From Larsenimonas rhizosphaerae (lineage in GTDB: Bacteria; Pseudomonadota; Gammaproteobacteria; Pseudomonadales; Halomonadaceae): a DNA stretch of 64,000 nt. The notes under the pieces were generated by a model. It ran no database searches and had not been told where the DNA came from. It worked only from the letters and a program-made list of their open reading frames with translations. The stretch is taken from NCBI RefSeq assembly GCF_023700005.1, contig NZ_JAMLJK010000001.1, forward strand, positions 496,001 through 560,000, read 5' to 3'. A program made the position numbers and the translations under genes. Positions 1 through 9,241 of this stretch are shown here, in pieces; position 1 is the stretch's first letter, and every line of letters starts with the position of its first letter.

Positions 1-1547
1 TGGTGGATGACTTCATCAACCGAAAGCATGGCCGGGCCGAGGTGTCCTACCCTCATCCGGATTATCAGCATGAATCGTTGAAGCCGGTACTGGAGCCGAC
101 CTACGGGATCATCCTGTACCAGGAGCAGGTCATGCAGATTGCACAGGTGCTGGCCGGCTACAGTCTGGGGCAGGCGGATCTGCTGCGTCGTGCCATGGGT
201 AAGAAAAAGCCCGAGGAAATGGCCAAGCAGCGTGTTGGCTTCATGGAAGGGTGCGCTGCCAATGGGGTTGAAAAAAGCCTGGCCGGCAACATTTTTGACC
301 TGGTGGAAAAGTTTGCCGGGTACGGGTTCAACAAGTCGCACTCGGCGGCCTACGGTCTGGTGTCCTATCAGACGGCCTGGCTCAAGGCACATTATCCGGC
401 ACCGTTCATGGCCGCTGTCATTTCCACCGAGATGCACAACATTGACAAGGTGGTGCCGCTGATCGAGGAATGCAGACGGATGGGGCTGACCGTGACGCCA
501 CCGGACGTGAATGTGGGCGGCTACAAGTTCACCGTCAATGAACAAAATGAAGTGGTTTACGGGCTCGGCGCCATTCGTGGCGTTGGTGAGGGGCCGATCG
601 AGGCCATCGTAGAAGCGCGTGCCGAAGGGGGAGATTTCTCGGACATCTTCGATTTCTGCCGGCGTATCGACGGTAAGCGCATGAACAAGCGTACGCTGGA
701 GGCGCTGATCCGCTCCGGTGCCCTTGACTCGGTCGGGCCATCGCGTGCTGTCATGGCCGCCGGGCTTGATGATGCCATCAAGGCGGCGTCCCAGAGCCAT
801 ACCAATGCCAGCATCGGCATGATGGACATGTTTGGTGAGGCCTTCGGTGACAGTACCGCTGATGAAGATGTCTACCTCGAGTATCGCCGTGTCCGTGACT
901 GGACGGATCGTGAGCGGCTGGCGGGGGAGAAGGATACCCTCGGCCTTTATTTGACCGGCCATCCGATCGATGAATATGAGCGCGAACTGAAGCGCTTTGT
1001 CAGCACCCGTATCGTTGATCTCAAGCCTTCCCGTGAGTCACAGCGGGTAGCCGGGCTGGTAGTGGCGATGCGCACCATGAAGTCAAAACGCGGCGATACG
1101 CTGGCCTTTGCTACTCTGGATGATCGCACCGGGCGTATCGAGGCGTCCCTGTTCGGAGAGCTTTATGATCAGGTGCGTGGCCAGCTGGCGGAAGATCAGG
1201 TGCTTATTATCGAAGGCGAGGTCAGCCAGGACGATTATTCCGGCGGCTTGCGGCTGCGTGGCAAGGAAATTACGCCGATAGTTTCGGCGCGGACACGCTT
1301 CGGTGAGGCGGTGGAGCTGCATATCGATGGTGCGCGCGCCAACGGCGGGCTGATCCGAACGCTGCAGGCACAGCTCACGCCCTATAAGGCGGCTGAGGGA
1401 CTTCCCGTCCGGTTGACCTACCGCAACGCGGTAGCACAGGGCCAGGTAGAGCTGGGCGAGGCCTGGCGGGTGACCCCCAGCGATGAGCTGTTCATCGCCC
1501 TGAATGAGGTAGAAGGCCAGGAGCGCGTCAGCCTCAGGTATCGCTGA
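1..1547 (+). CDS. dnaE: DNA polymerase III subunit alpha, C-terminal part (5' end outside window)
   Basis: Catalytic subunit of the replicative DNA polymerase III. The window holds about the last 515 residues; the family is near 1160 residues, so about 640 N-terminal residues, including the PHP domain and the palm aspartates, lie upstream. Visible parts are the fingers region (residues YGIILYQEQVMQIA near 35-48), the helix-hairpin-helix region near 190-240, a clamp-binding-like motif GMMDMFG near 275 (compare QADMF in E. coli), and the OB-fold near 350-415 (RVAGLV...GRIEASLF). No frameshift is seen. accA follows on the same strand, as in many gammaproteobacteria. Confidence 0.97.
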   Translation, partial: VDDFINRKHGRAEVSYPHPDYQHESLKPVLEPTYGIILYQEQVMQIAQVLAGYSLGQADLLRRAMGKKKPEEMAKQRVGFMEGCAANGVEKSLAGNIFDLVEKFAGYGFNKSHSAAYGLVSYQTAWLKAHYPAPFMAAVISTEMHNIDKVVPLIEECRRMGLTVTPPDVNVGGYKFTVNEQNEVVYGLGAIRGVGEGPIEAIVEARAEGGDFSDIFDFCRRIDGKRMNKRTLEALIRSGALDSVGPSRAVMAAGLDDAIKAASQSHTNASIGMMDMFGEAFGDSTADEDVYLEYRRVRDWTDRERLAGEKDTLGLYLTGHPIDEYERELKRFVSTRIVDLKPSRESQRVAGLVVAMRTMKSKRGDTLAFATLDDRTGRIEASLFGELYDQVRGQLAEDQVLIIEGEVSQDDYSGGLRLRGKEITPIVSARTRFGEAVELHIDGARANGGLIRTLQAQLTPYKAAEGLPVRLTYRNAVAQGQVELGEAWRVTPSDELFIALNEVEGQERVSLRYR

Positions 1548-1573
1548 TGCATTCACGGCAACGGCCCCGGTGC

Positions 1574-1601
1574 TTGCAGTCACGCAGCACCATGGGATAA
1601 T
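1574..1601 (+). promoter_or_regulatory. Candidate sigma-70 promoter for accA
   Basis: TTGCAG (1574-1579), a 16-bp spacer, then GATAAT (1596-1601) preceded by TGG, an extended -10 signature. It lies in the 160-bp dnaE-accA gap, about 105 bp before the accA start. Confidence 0.45.
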
Positions 1602-1707
1602 ACGCCATTTACGCTCGTCGGCAGCATGACAGTAGCGGCGAGCAAACCCGACAGTTCCGTACCGGTTTCCTGTATGACGAGCTGCCCGAGAGTGTGATAA
1701 AGCCCCT

Positions 1708-2661
1708 ATGAATCCGAACTATCTGGACTTTGAACAGCCTATTGCCGAGATGCAGGCCAAGATTGAAGAGCTGCGTCTGGTGGGCAATGACTCCAAGATC
1801 AATATCAGCGACGAAGTGGGCAAGCTTGAGGAAAAAAGCCGAAAGCTGACCGAGCAGATCTTCCGGGACCTGACGCCCTGGCAGGTGACGCAGCTGTCGC
1901 GTCATCCGCAGCGCCCGTATACGCTGGATTATCTTGAAGAGATCTTCACTGATTTCGAAGAGCTGCACGGTGATCGTCTTTTTGCCGATGATGCAGCTCT
2001 GGTGGGCGGCGTAGCCCGACTTGATGAGCGTCCTGTCATGGTCATCGGCCATCAAAAGGGACGTACCGTGAAGGACAAGGTGCGGCGCAATTTCGGTATG
2101 CCCCGGCCGGAAGGCTATCGCAAGGCGCAGCGGCTGATGGAAATGGCCGAGCGCTTCAGGATGCCGATCCTGACATTCATCGATACCCCTGGTGCCTACC
2201 CGGGCATTGATGCCGAGGAGCGTGGCCAGAGTGAGGCGATTGCGCGTAACCTGGCGGTGATGTCCAGACTCAAGACACCCATCATCTCGACGGTGATTGG
2301 CGAAGGTGGCTCCGGTGGTGCACTGGCCATTGGCGTGTGTGATGAGCTCCAGATGCTGCAGTATTCCACCTATTCGGTCATTTCTCCGGAAGGGTGCGCT
2401 TCGATCCTGTGGAAGAGCGCAGACAAGGCATCTGATGCCGCCCAGGCCATGGGGATTACGGCGGTTCGCCTGAAGGAGCTCGGGTTTGTCGATACATTGA
2501 TCGAAGAGCCGCTCGGCGGTGCGCACCGCCAGCGTGAGGCGACGGCTCAGCGTATTCGCACGGCCCTTAATGACTCGCTTGACCGGCTGACAGCCATGGA
2601 CACCGAGGCGCTGCTCGAGCGGCGTTACTCTCGTCTGATGAGCTACGGGGCACCGCAATAA
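1708..2661 (+). CDS. accA: Acetyl-CoA carboxylase carboxyltransferase subunit alpha
   Basis: Transfers the carboxyl group from carboxybiotin (on AccB) to acetyl-CoA to give malonyl-CoA, the first committed step of fatty-acid synthesis; it acts as an AccA2D2 complex in the cytoplasm. The 317 residues match the E. coli length (319). The N-terminal helical part ([19 protein letters not shown]) and the crotonase-like core with DTPGAYPG and the oxyanion-forming [12 protein letters not shown] are intact. The ribosome site is weak. Transcription likely starts at the candidate promoter upstream and ends at the hairpin just after the stop. Confidence 0.98.
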   Translation: MNPNYLDFEQPIAEMQAKIEELRLVGNDSKINISDEVGKLEEKSRKLTEQIFRDLTPWQVTQLSRHPQRPYTLDYLEEIFTDFEELHGDRLFADDAALVGGVARLDERPVMVIGHQKGRTVKDKVRRNFGMPRPEGYRKAQRLMEMAERFRMPILTFIDTPGAYPGIDAEERGQSEAIARNLAVMSRLKTPIISTVIGEGGSGGALAIGVCDELQMLQYSTYSVISPEGCASILWKSADKASDAAQAMGITAVRLKELGFVDTLIEEPLGGAHRQREATAQRIRTALNDSLDRLTAMDTEALLERRYSRLMSYGAPQ

Positions 2662-2680
2662 TCCTGCGGTGATCCATGAA

Positions 2681-2706
2681 AGGCGTGCATTGGCACGCCT
2701 TTTTTT
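2681..2706 (+). terminator. Rho-independent terminator after accA
   Basis: Stem AGGCGTGC (2681-2688), loop ATTG, stem GCACGCCT (2693-2700), followed by a run of seven T (2700-2706). Confidence 0.9.
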
Positions 2707-2741
2707 GGTTCTGCGAAAGGCGGCAATGACAGGAGGCGGTA

Positions 2742-4067
2742 ATGAGTGGGTATGCATACCCTGAGCTTCAGGGCATGATTCGTCAGGCACTGAAGGCCCT
2801 GGCATCTCGCCAGGTGTTTGTTGGCGTGTCTGGCGGGCTCGATAGTGCCTGCCTCCTGCATCTGGCTGCACGGTCCTGTCCCCCTGAGATGACTGTCAGG
2901 GCTGTGCATGTCAATCATCAACTCCATGAAGACGCAGGTACCCTTCAGCAGGCCTGTCAGATTCTTTGTGATGCGCTTTCTGTACCGCTGGACGTTATGA
3001 CGGTGGAGGTTGACCGCAGCAGCGGCCGAGGCATCGAAGCCGCCGCGCGTGAGGCGCGCTATCAAGCCTTCAATGAGGTAATGGGTGCCGGTGATGTTCT
3101 GTGGTTGGCCCACCACCTGGACGATCAGGCGGAAACCGTATTGCTTCGGTTATTGCGAGGCAGTGGTGTAGACGGGTTGGGAGCAATGGCCGAGAAGCGC
3201 GACGCCGCCGGAGGCTTTCGGGTCGAGCGACCATTACTGTCGGTATCCCGCACGCAGCTTGAAGCGTATGCCTGTCATCATCGGCTTCATTTTCATGATG
3301 ATCCCACCAATGAGGATATGTCGCTTGATCGCAACTATCTGCGCCATCAGGTGATGCCGCTGCTTATGGCGCGCTGGCCGCAGGCTGCCGGTGCCATGGC
3401 TTCATCGGCGCATCAGGCCCGCGAGGCATCTGCGCTGATGGCTGACTGGAGTGGAACGTTTCTTGAGACCATCATGCCAGTGCCCGGGGTATTGGATATA
3501 GCCGGTCTGAAGGCGCAGGAGCCTGCCGCCCGTCGCGTGCTGATTCGTAGCGCGCTGGCTCGAGTGAAGCTGCCCATGCCGCCACGGGCGCGTCTGGAAA
3601 GCCTTCTTGAACAGCTGGAGGCGACTGGTAATGCCTTGCCTTGTGTGGTCTGGCCGGGAGCCGAGGCGCGGTGCTGGCGGGGGCGGTTGTATCTTGAAGC
3701 GCCCGCCACCTCGCTGCCACCGGACTGGTGTGTCGAGTGGACCAGCGGTGTGGCGCTTGATACGCCGCTGGGCCGGTGGCATGGCGAGTTGCTGCCGTTG
3801 CTGGCCGGGCCGGTGCCTCAGGGCCAGGCCTCTGCTCGCCGGGGGGGCGAGCAGCTGTACCTTCGTGGCCATCACCGTCGTCTCAAGACCCTGCTTCAGG
3901 AGGCCGGGGTGCCGCCATGGCAGCGAACACAATGTGTGGTGCTAAGCGTTGCATCCCGCCCTGTTGCCCTGATCTTTCCGCCCCACAGTGATCGAGCACC
4001 CTTGGTCGCTGATCACTGGCAGCTTATGCAGGCGGGTTGGTCTGACGGATTGCCACCTCAAGCGTGA
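2742..4067 (+). CDS. tilS: tRNA(Ile)-lysidine synthase
   Basis: Converts the wobble cytidine of the CAU-anticodon isoleucine tRNA to lysidine with ATP and lysine, which switches it from AUG to AUA decoding. The N-terminal PP-loop signature SGGLDS is at residues 31-36, in the VGVSGGLDSACLLHL context; a TilS-type middle domain and the C-terminal substrate-binding domain follow. Its 441 residues are close to E. coli (432). A strong Shine-Dalgarno site, AGGAGG, precedes the ATG. The last 44 bp overlap the 3' end of the convergent ppx gene. Confidence 0.97.
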   Translation: MSGYAYPELQGMIRQALKALASRQVFVGVSGGLDSACLLHLAARSCPPEMTVRAVHVNHQLHEDAGTLQQACQILCDALSVPLDVMTVEVDRSSGRGIEAAAREARYQAFNEVMGAGDVLWLAHHLDDQAETVLLRLLRGSGVDGLGAMAEKRDAAGGFRVERPLLSVSRTQLEAYACHHRLHFHDDPTNEDMSLDRNYLRHQVMPLLMARWPQAAGAMASSAHQAREASALMADWSGTFLETIMPVPGVLDIAGLKAQEPAARRVLIRSALARVKLPMPPRARLESLLEQLEATGNALPCVVWPGAEARCWRGRLYLEAPATSLPPDWCVEWTSGVALDTPLGRWHGELLPLLAGPVPQGQASARRGGEQLYLRGHHRRLKTLLQEAGVPPWQRTQCVVLSVASRPVALIFPPHSDRAPLVADHWQLMQAGWSDGLPPQA

Positions 4068-5544
4068 TACCGGCTTCCTGCAGGTAATGTGCTTCACGCT
4101 CGGCATCATTCAGCCGCAGCGTATCCTGCTCGGGCAGTGTCAGGATGAGGGTTTCACCCTTGACGGTCAGCGAAAGGTCCTGAAAGGGTTCGTCATCGCG
4201 GGAGTGGTTGAGCATGACGGCCAAACGCAGCAGCACGGCAATGCGTTGAAAATGCAGTGCCTGGCGTTCCGGCAGTTGCCTGGCTTCTCTGGTCGGGTAG
4301 CGGCGTCGGTGCGCGCGTACAAGAAATGCCAGCAGTCCCTGTTCCGGGCGAGAGAATCCGGATAAATCTGCATTTTCGAGAATGTAGCTGCCGTGACGAT
4401 GAAAGCGTGCGTGTGAAATGCTCAGGCCCATCTCATGAAGCGATGCCGCCCACTGCAGGTAGCAGCGGTGCAGTTCGGTGAGCCCCCATTCGCTGCGAGC
4501 GGATGAAAACAGAATGTCTGCTGTCTGACAGACGTTGAGTTGCTGGCGCTCATCAATATCAAAGCGCTTGACCAGCGCCTTGACGCTTTCGTGGCGAGGG
4601 TCTTCCGGGGTATTCCTGCCGATCAGGTCATACATGACGCCTTCACGCAGAGCGCCCCCGGCATAGCGCATGCTTTCCAGCTCAAGAAGGTCAAATATGG
4701 CGCGCAGAATAGCCAGTCCAGCGGGGTAGACCCGTGCTCGTGTCGGTTTAAGCCCGTCCAGAGCCAATCCTTCCAGCTGACCTGACTTGATCAGGCGTTT
4801 TTTCAGCCATTCAAGTCCCTTGCGTGTAATTATGCCTTCACTGCACTGCTGGTGGGCTTCCAGTATTTCTGCCGTGGCCCGGATGGTACCGGAGGTGCCG
4901 ATCGGATCCTGCCAGCCAAGGCGACGGTAGTTTCTTGCGATACTGGCAAGCTCGGAGCGCGCTTCTCGCTCAGCCTGACGGAAATTCTTCTCGGTCACTC
5001 GGCCGTCGGCAAAAAATCGATCGGTATATACCACGCATCCCATCTCGAGGCTTTCAAGCGCCAGGGGGGTAAAACGTTCGCCAATGATCATCTCGGTGGA
5101 CCCGCCGCCGATGTCGGCGACCAGTCGTCGTCCATGGACATCCGCCAGGGCATGGGCAGCTCCCAGATAAATCAGTCGAGCCTCCTCGCGGCCTGAAATG
5201 ATCTCGATGTCATGTTGCAGAAATTGCTGGGCGCGAGACAGGAATTCGCCGCTGTTCGATGCAATACGGAGCGCATTGGTGCCTACAATGCGAATATCTT
5301 CCGGTGCAATGCCATCGATGAAACGTGCAAACATGGCCAGGCAGGCCATGGCGCGTTCCATGGCTTCTTCGCTCAGCTGTCCGTGGTGGTCCATGCCATC
5401 GGCCAGTTGCACCTTTTCACCACGCTTTTCAAGCGTCTTGAAATAGCCTTCGCTGTACTCGACGATGAGCAGGTGAAAACTGTTGGAGCCAAGATCGATG
5501 GCTGCCAGTTGACGTGGCGCACTGCCGTCACGGGCCTGGGTCAT
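4024..5544 (-). CDS. ppx: Exopolyphosphatase (Ppx/GppA family)
   Basis: Removes terminal phosphates from inorganic polyphosphate; members of the family can also hydrolyse pppGpp. The actin-like ATPase fold shows the phosphate-binding loop DLGSNSFHLLIVE near residues 18-30 and ADIGGGSTEMIIG near 140-155, followed by an HD-like C-terminal domain (LHEMGLSISH...HGSYI). I chose the ATG at 5544 (MTQARDG), which has an AGGAT upstream, over the ATG at 5568; the product is then about 506 residues (E. coli Ppx 513). It is divergent from trxA and its 3' end overlaps tilS by 44 bp. The polyphosphate synthase gene ppk1 is elsewhere in the window, so there is no ppk-ppx operon. Confidence 0.95.
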   Translation of the reverse strand: MTQARDGSAPRQLAAIDLGSNSFHLLIVEYSEGYFKTLEKRGEKVQLADGMDHHGQLSEEAMERAMACLAMFARFIDGIAPEDIRIVGTNALRIASNSGEFLSRAQQFLQHDIEIISGREEARLIYLGAAHALADVHGRRLVADIGGGSTEMIIGERFTPLALESLEMGCVVYTDRFFADGRVTEKNFRQAEREARSELASIARNYRRLGWQDPIGTSGTIRATAEILEAHQQCSEGIITRKGLEWLKKRLIKSGQLEGLALDGLKPTRARVYPAGLAILRAIFDLLELESMRYAGGALREGVMYDLIGRNTPEDPRHESVKALVKRFDIDERQQLNVCQTADILFSSARSEWGLTELHRCYLQWAASLHEMGLSISHARFHRHGSYILENADLSGFSRPEQGLLAFLVRAHRRRYPTREARQLPERQALHFQRIAVLLRLAVMLNHSRDDEPFQDLSLTVKGETLILTLPEQDTLRLNDAEREAHYLQEAGITLEVAIRQTNPPA

Positions 5545-5580
5545 AGGGGTATCCTGGTATATGCACAATCACGAGTCGTC

Positions 5581-5600
5581 GTCACTTGCCTGTGACAAGT
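5581..5600. promoter_or_regulatory. Inverted repeats in the ppx-trxA divergent promoter region
   Basis: Two overlapping inverted repeats: GTCAC-N6-GTGAC (5581-5596) and ACTTG-N7-CAAGT (5584-5600). They overlap the candidate -35 element of trxA, so they may bind a regulator acting on one or both divergent genes. The regulator is unknown. Confidence 0.35.
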
Positions 5601-5620
5601 TCGCTGCCCCGCTTTATAGT
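5592..5620 (+). promoter_or_regulatory. Candidate sigma-70 promoter for trxA
   Basis: GTGACA (5592-5597), a 17-bp spacer and TATAGT (5615-5620), about 85 bp upstream of the trxA ATG. Confidence 0.5.
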
Positions 5621-5705
5621 TGGTAAGCATGCTGATTCAGCATAACGCAGTTTCTGCGTGGCTTTATCGGCCACATTAACCTGGTTTTATTTAAAAGGCT
5701 TGACC

Positions 5706-6035
5706 ATGAGCGATAGCGTCGCGTTGTTTGATGACGTTTCCTTTGATCGTGAAGTATCGGCGCACTCTGGCCCTGTACTGGTGGATTTCTGGGCGCCATG
5801 GTGCGGGCCATGCAAGCAGCTTGCGCCCGTGCTTGAGGAAATGGCCGTGCACTACGATGGCCGGGTCCGGATCGGCAAGGTGGATGTGGATCAGCACCCG
5901 GAACTTGCTGCCCGGTTTGGCGTGCGCGGTATTCCCACGCTTATCCTGTTCGTTGACGGGAATGTCGAGGCTACTCGAGTTGGTGCCCTGCCACGAGACC
6001 AGATTGTTGCATTTGTGGAGGAAGAGCTTAAATAG
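5706..6035 (+). CDS. trxA: Thioredoxin 1
   Basis: Small cytoplasmic disulfide reductase, re-reduced by thioredoxin reductase, that serves ribonucleotide reductase and other partners. The redox centre WCGPCK sits at about residues 32-37, with the cis-proline in GIPTLILF near residue 76. Starting at the ATG at 5706 (MSDSVALFDD) gives 109 residues, the same as E. coli; the in-frame upstream ATG at 5658 would add a non-homologous extension. It precedes rho, as in E. coli. Confidence 0.97.
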   Translation: MSDSVALFDDVSFDREVSAHSGPVLVDFWAPWCGPCKQLAPVLEEMAVHYDGRVRIGKVDVDQHPELAARFGVRGIPTLILFVDGNVEATRVGALPRDQIVAFVEEELK

Positions 6036-6397
6036 GATTTTCATGGAAGGCTTGCGTTGCTTCCCCAGGTTGACTACCATCGAGCCGTTCACCTGTTTTG
6101 AATGCTTTCCGGCCGCACCATTTGCGGTTTTCCCAGATCGCCGGTTTTCTTGAGCACGGTTCAATGCCAGTATTGCGGCACGTGTTTCAAGCTACAGGCG
6201 AACGTTGTTATCGATCATTTCCTGCATGTCTCGACCAGAAGTGTCGCCGCGCTATGCCGCGCTGTCGGGACACAAAATGACACCCGAGAGGCTTCTGAAC
6301 GCACCGGGCGGCTTTGACTCTGTTTTGACCGCCTCCTGTCCTGCATCACATCGCACCTCCATTGCCATGCTGACACGAGCGATTTTCGAATAAACCG
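6036..6397 (+). other. Long leader between trxA and rho, no convincing gene
   Basis: This 362-bp gap has no intrinsic terminator after trxA and no open frame with a credible ribosome site. The rho ATG has no clear Shine-Dalgarno sequence (the upstream bases read CGAATAAACCG). A long rho leader would fit autogenous control by Rho, which is known in E. coli; that is inference here. One frame (about 6160-6200) encodes CQYCGTCFKLQ, reminiscent of a zinc-knuckle, but it leads into nothing recognisable. Confidence 0.5.
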
Positions 6398-7657
6398 ATG
6401 AATCTTACCGAACTCAAGCAACAATCCGTTCCCGAACTCCTTGAACTTGCCCGTCAGATGGGCATCGACAACCTGGCGCGTTCGCGGAAGCAGGACATCA
6501 TCTTTGCCATTTTGAAAAAGCACGCCAAGAGTGGCGAAGACATCTTCGGAGATGGCGTGCTGGAAATACTTCAGGATGGTTTCGGCTTTTTGCGCAGCGC
6601 CGACAGCTCGTATCTGGCAGGTCCTGACGATATTTATGTCTCGCCCTCCCAGATCCGCCGCTTCAACCTGCGCAAGGGCGACTCGATTGCCGGAAAGATT
6701 CGGCCGCCGAAGGAAGGCGAGCGCTATTTTGCGCTGTTGAAGGTCAGCATGATCAACTTCGACAAGCCTGAGAACGCCAAGCACAAGATCCTGTTTGAAA
6801 ACCTCACGCCGTTGTTCCCTCAGTCACGTTTGCCGATGGAAATCGGTAACGGGTCTACCGAGGATCTGACTTCCCGCATCATTGATCTCGCCGCTCCGAT
6901 CGGCAAGGGCCAGCGTGGCCTGATCGTGTCGCCGCCCAAGGCCGGCAAGACACTGATGCTGCAGAATATTGCCAACTCCATCACCCGCAACAATCCTGAA
7001 TGTCACATGATTGTGCTGCTGATCGATGAGCGTCCCGAGGAAGTGACCGAAATGTCACGCACCGTGCGGGGCGAGGTTGTGGCCTCCACCTTTGACGAGC
7101 CGCCGGCGCGTCACGTTCAGGTGGCTGAAATGGTGATCGAGAAGGCCAAGCGGCTGGTGGAGCATAAAAAGGATGTGGTTATCCTGCTCGATTCCATCAC
7201 TCGTCTGGCGCGGGCTTACAATACGGTAGTGCCGTCGTCCGGCAAGGTGCTGACCGGTGGTGTCGACGCACATGCTCTGGAAAAACCCAAACGGTTTTTC
7301 GGGGCCGCTCGTAATATCGAGGAAGGCGGCAGCCTGACCATTCTGGCAACCGCACTGGTCGACACCGGCTCCAAGATGGATGAGGTAATCTTCGAGGAGT
7401 TCAAGGGTACCGGCAACATGGAAGCGCACCTGGACCGCAAGCTGGCGGAAAAGCGCGTTTTCCCGGCCATCAATATTCGCCGCTCCGGTACGCGCCGCGA
7501 GGATCTGCTGTGCAGCGAAGAAGAGATGCAGCGTATGTGGATTCTGCGCAAGCTGCTTAATCCCATGGAAGATGTTGCAGCGACCGAGTTCATGATCGAC
7601 CGCTTGAAGGATACCAAGACCAACCTGGAATTCTTCGAAGCCATGAAGCGTCGTTGA
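6398..7657 (+). CDS. rho: Transcription termination factor Rho
   Basis: Hexameric RNA-dependent ATPase/helicase that ends transcription at unstructured C-rich RNA. Its 419 residues equal E. coli Rho. The N-terminal helix bundle ([20 protein letters not shown]), the OB-fold RNA-binding domain (GFGFLRS...[10 protein letters not shown]), the Walker A loop [10 protein letters not shown] near residues 178-187 and the RNA-contact Q and R loops are all present. No Shine-Dalgarno is visible, so translation may depend on leader structure. A terminator follows. Confidence 0.98.
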   Translation: MNLTELKQQSVPELLELARQMGIDNLARSRKQDIIFAILKKHAKSGEDIFGDGVLEILQDGFGFLRSADSSYLAGPDDIYVSPSQIRRFNLRKGDSIAGKIRPPKEGERYFALLKVSMINFDKPENAKHKILFENLTPLFPQSRLPMEIGNGSTEDLTSRIIDLAAPIGKGQRGLIVSPPKAGKTLMLQNIANSITRNNPECHMIVLLIDERPEEVTEMSRTVRGEVVASTFDEPPARHVQVAEMVIEKAKRLVEHKKDVVILLDSITRLARAYNTVVPSSGKVLTGGVDAHALEKPKRFFGAARNIEEGGSLTILATALVDTGSKMDEVIFEEFKGTGNMEAHLDRKLAEKRVFPAINIRRSGTRREDLLCSEEEMQRMWILRKLLNPMEDVAATEFMIDRLKDTKTNLEFFEAMKRR

Positions 7658-7678
7658 TCGGCAGACAGGATGTAAAAA

Positions 7679-7704
7679 GGGCAGGGTTATTCCTGCCCTT
7701 TTTT
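7679..7704 (+). terminator. Rho-independent terminator after rho
   Basis: GGGCAGG (7679-7685), a six-base loop, CCTGCCC (7692-7698), then TTTTTT (7699-7704). The A-run at 7674-7678 lengthens the stem. Confidence 0.88.
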
Positions 7705-7741
7705 ATGACAGGCAAAAAACGGCACGGAGCACGGTAGCCCT

Positions 7742-9232
7742 ATGCAGTACCGGGATTTACGGGAATTTATCGAAGGCCTTGAGGCGCGAGGTGAGCTGGT
7801 TCGCGTTCAGGCTGAAGTTGATCCTCACCTTGAGGTGACCGAGATTTGTGATCGCGTGCTGCGGGGCGGCGGACCGGCGCTGCTGTTTGAAAATGTCCGG
7901 GGAAGCCGTATGCCGATTCTGGCCAATCTGTTCGGAACGCCAAAACGGGTTGCGCTGGGTATGGGGCAGGACAGCGTCGAAGCTCTACGTGAAGTGGGTG
8001 AATTACTGGCCTTTTTGAAGGAGCCCGAGCCACCCAGGGGCTTTCGGGATGCCTGGGACAAGCTGCCGATTTTCAAGCAGGTCATGAGCATGGGGCCGAA
8101 GCGGGTTCGCAAGGCACCCTGTCAGGAAGTCGTACTGGAAGGCGATGCGGTAGACCTTGACGTGATTCCCATTCAGCACTGCTGGCCCGGTGACGCCGCG
8201 CCGCTGGTGACCTGGCCTCTGGTAGTGACCAGGGGGCCTCACAAGACGCGTCAGAACCTTGGCATCTACCGGCAACAGAAAATCGGCAGAAACCGTCTGA
8301 TCATGCGCTGGTTATCGCATCGCGGCGGGGCGTTGGATTTCAAGGAATGGCAGCAGACGCATCCCGGCGAACCCTTTCCTGTTGCGGTCGCGCTGGGCGC
8401 GGATCCTGCGACCATTCTGGGCGCAGTGACTCCGGTACCGGATTCATTGTCTGAGTACGCGTTCGCTGGATTGCTGCGTGGATCACGGACGGAGCTGGTC
8501 AAGTGCGGCCATGCGGATCTGGATGTGCCTGCGTCGAGCGAGATTGTGCTGGAAGGGTTTATCTATCCGGATGACATGGCCGAGGAAGGTCCGTTCGGTG
8601 ACCATACGGGTTACTACAATGAGGTAGATACATTCCCTGTCTTTACCGTGGAGCGTATTACACACCGTCTTGAGCCGATTTATCATTCAACCTATACCGG
8701 CCGTCCACCGGATGAGCCAGCCGTGCTCGGTGTTGCACTGAATGAGGTATTTGTGCCGATTCTCAAGCGTCAGTTTGCCGAAATCGTTGATTTCTACCTG
8801 CCGCCGGAAGGGTGCTCGTACCGCATGGCGGTAGTGTCGATGAAAAAGCAGTATCCGGGGCATGCCAAGCGCGTGATGATGGGTGTCTGGAGCTTCCTGC
8901 GGCAATTCATGTATACCAAGTTCGTGATCGTGGTGGATGATGATATCAATGTGAGGGACTGGAAGGATGTCATCTGGGCCATTACGACACGAATGGACCC
9001 GGCCCGTGATACGGTACTGGTTGAAAACACGCCGATCGATTATCTGGATTTCGCCTCGCCGGTCAGTGGCCTGGGATCCAAGATGGGCATGGATGCAACC
9101 GATAAGCTGCCCGGTGAGACAAACCGGGAATGGGGCCAGCCCATTGTCATGAATGAAGAAATCAAGGCGCGCGTCACGGCGCGCTGGGATGAATTCGCTA
9201 TAGTCAAACCACCTGCCGATGAAACACATTGA
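7742..9232 (+). CDS. ubiD: 4-hydroxy-3-polyprenylbenzoate decarboxylase
   Basis: Prenylated-FMN-dependent decarboxylase of ubiquinone synthesis. It converts 3-polyprenyl-4-hydroxybenzoate to 2-polyprenylphenol, with the cofactor supplied by UbiX (not in this window). Its 496 residues match E. coli UbiD (497). Family landmarks are [19 protein letters not shown] at the N terminus, the [13 protein letters not shown] segment near residues 281-293, and [10 protein letters not shown] near the C terminus. It leads an apparent operon with the flavin reductase (9-bp gap) and folM-like genes; ubiD next to fre also occurs in E. coli. Confidence 0.97.
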   Translation: MQYRDLREFIEGLEARGELVRVQAEVDPHLEVTEICDRVLRGGGPALLFENVRGSRMPILANLFGTPKRVALGMGQDSVEALREVGELLAFLKEPEPPRGFRDAWDKLPIFKQVMSMGPKRVRKAPCQEVVLEGDAVDLDVIPIQHCWPGDAAPLVTWPLVVTRGPHKTRQNLGIYRQQKIGRNRLIMRWLSHRGGALDFKEWQQTHPGEPFPVAVALGADPATILGAVTPVPDSLSEYAFAGLLRGSRTELVKCGHADLDVPASSEIVLEGFIYPDDMAEEGPFGDHTGYYNEVDTFPVFTVERITHRLEPIYHSTYTGRPPDEPAVLGVALNEVFVPILKRQFAEIVDFYLPPEGCSYRMAVVSMKKQYPGHAKRVMMGVWSFLRQFMYTKFVIVVDDDINVRDWKDVIWAITTRMDPARDTVLVENTPIDYLDFASPVSGLGSKMGMDATDKLPGETNREWGQPIVMNEEIKARVTARWDEFAIVKPPADETH

Positions 9233-9241
9233 GGTATTTTC

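Noticed and set aside
1609-2871. 420-codon minus-strand frame opposite accA
   Set aside because: It is antisense to accA and has no recognisable protein features; a shadow of GC-rich codon bias.
6102-6317. 71-codon frame with CQYCGTCFKLQ, similar to a zinc-knuckle
   Set aside because: Only one CxxC pair, no continuation into a known fold and no ribosome site; probably chance or a remnant in the rho leader.
6205-6393. 62-codon frame ending four bases before rho, possible rho leader peptide
   Set aside because: It would start with TTG and has no Shine-Dalgarno; the coupling idea is not supported by sequence.
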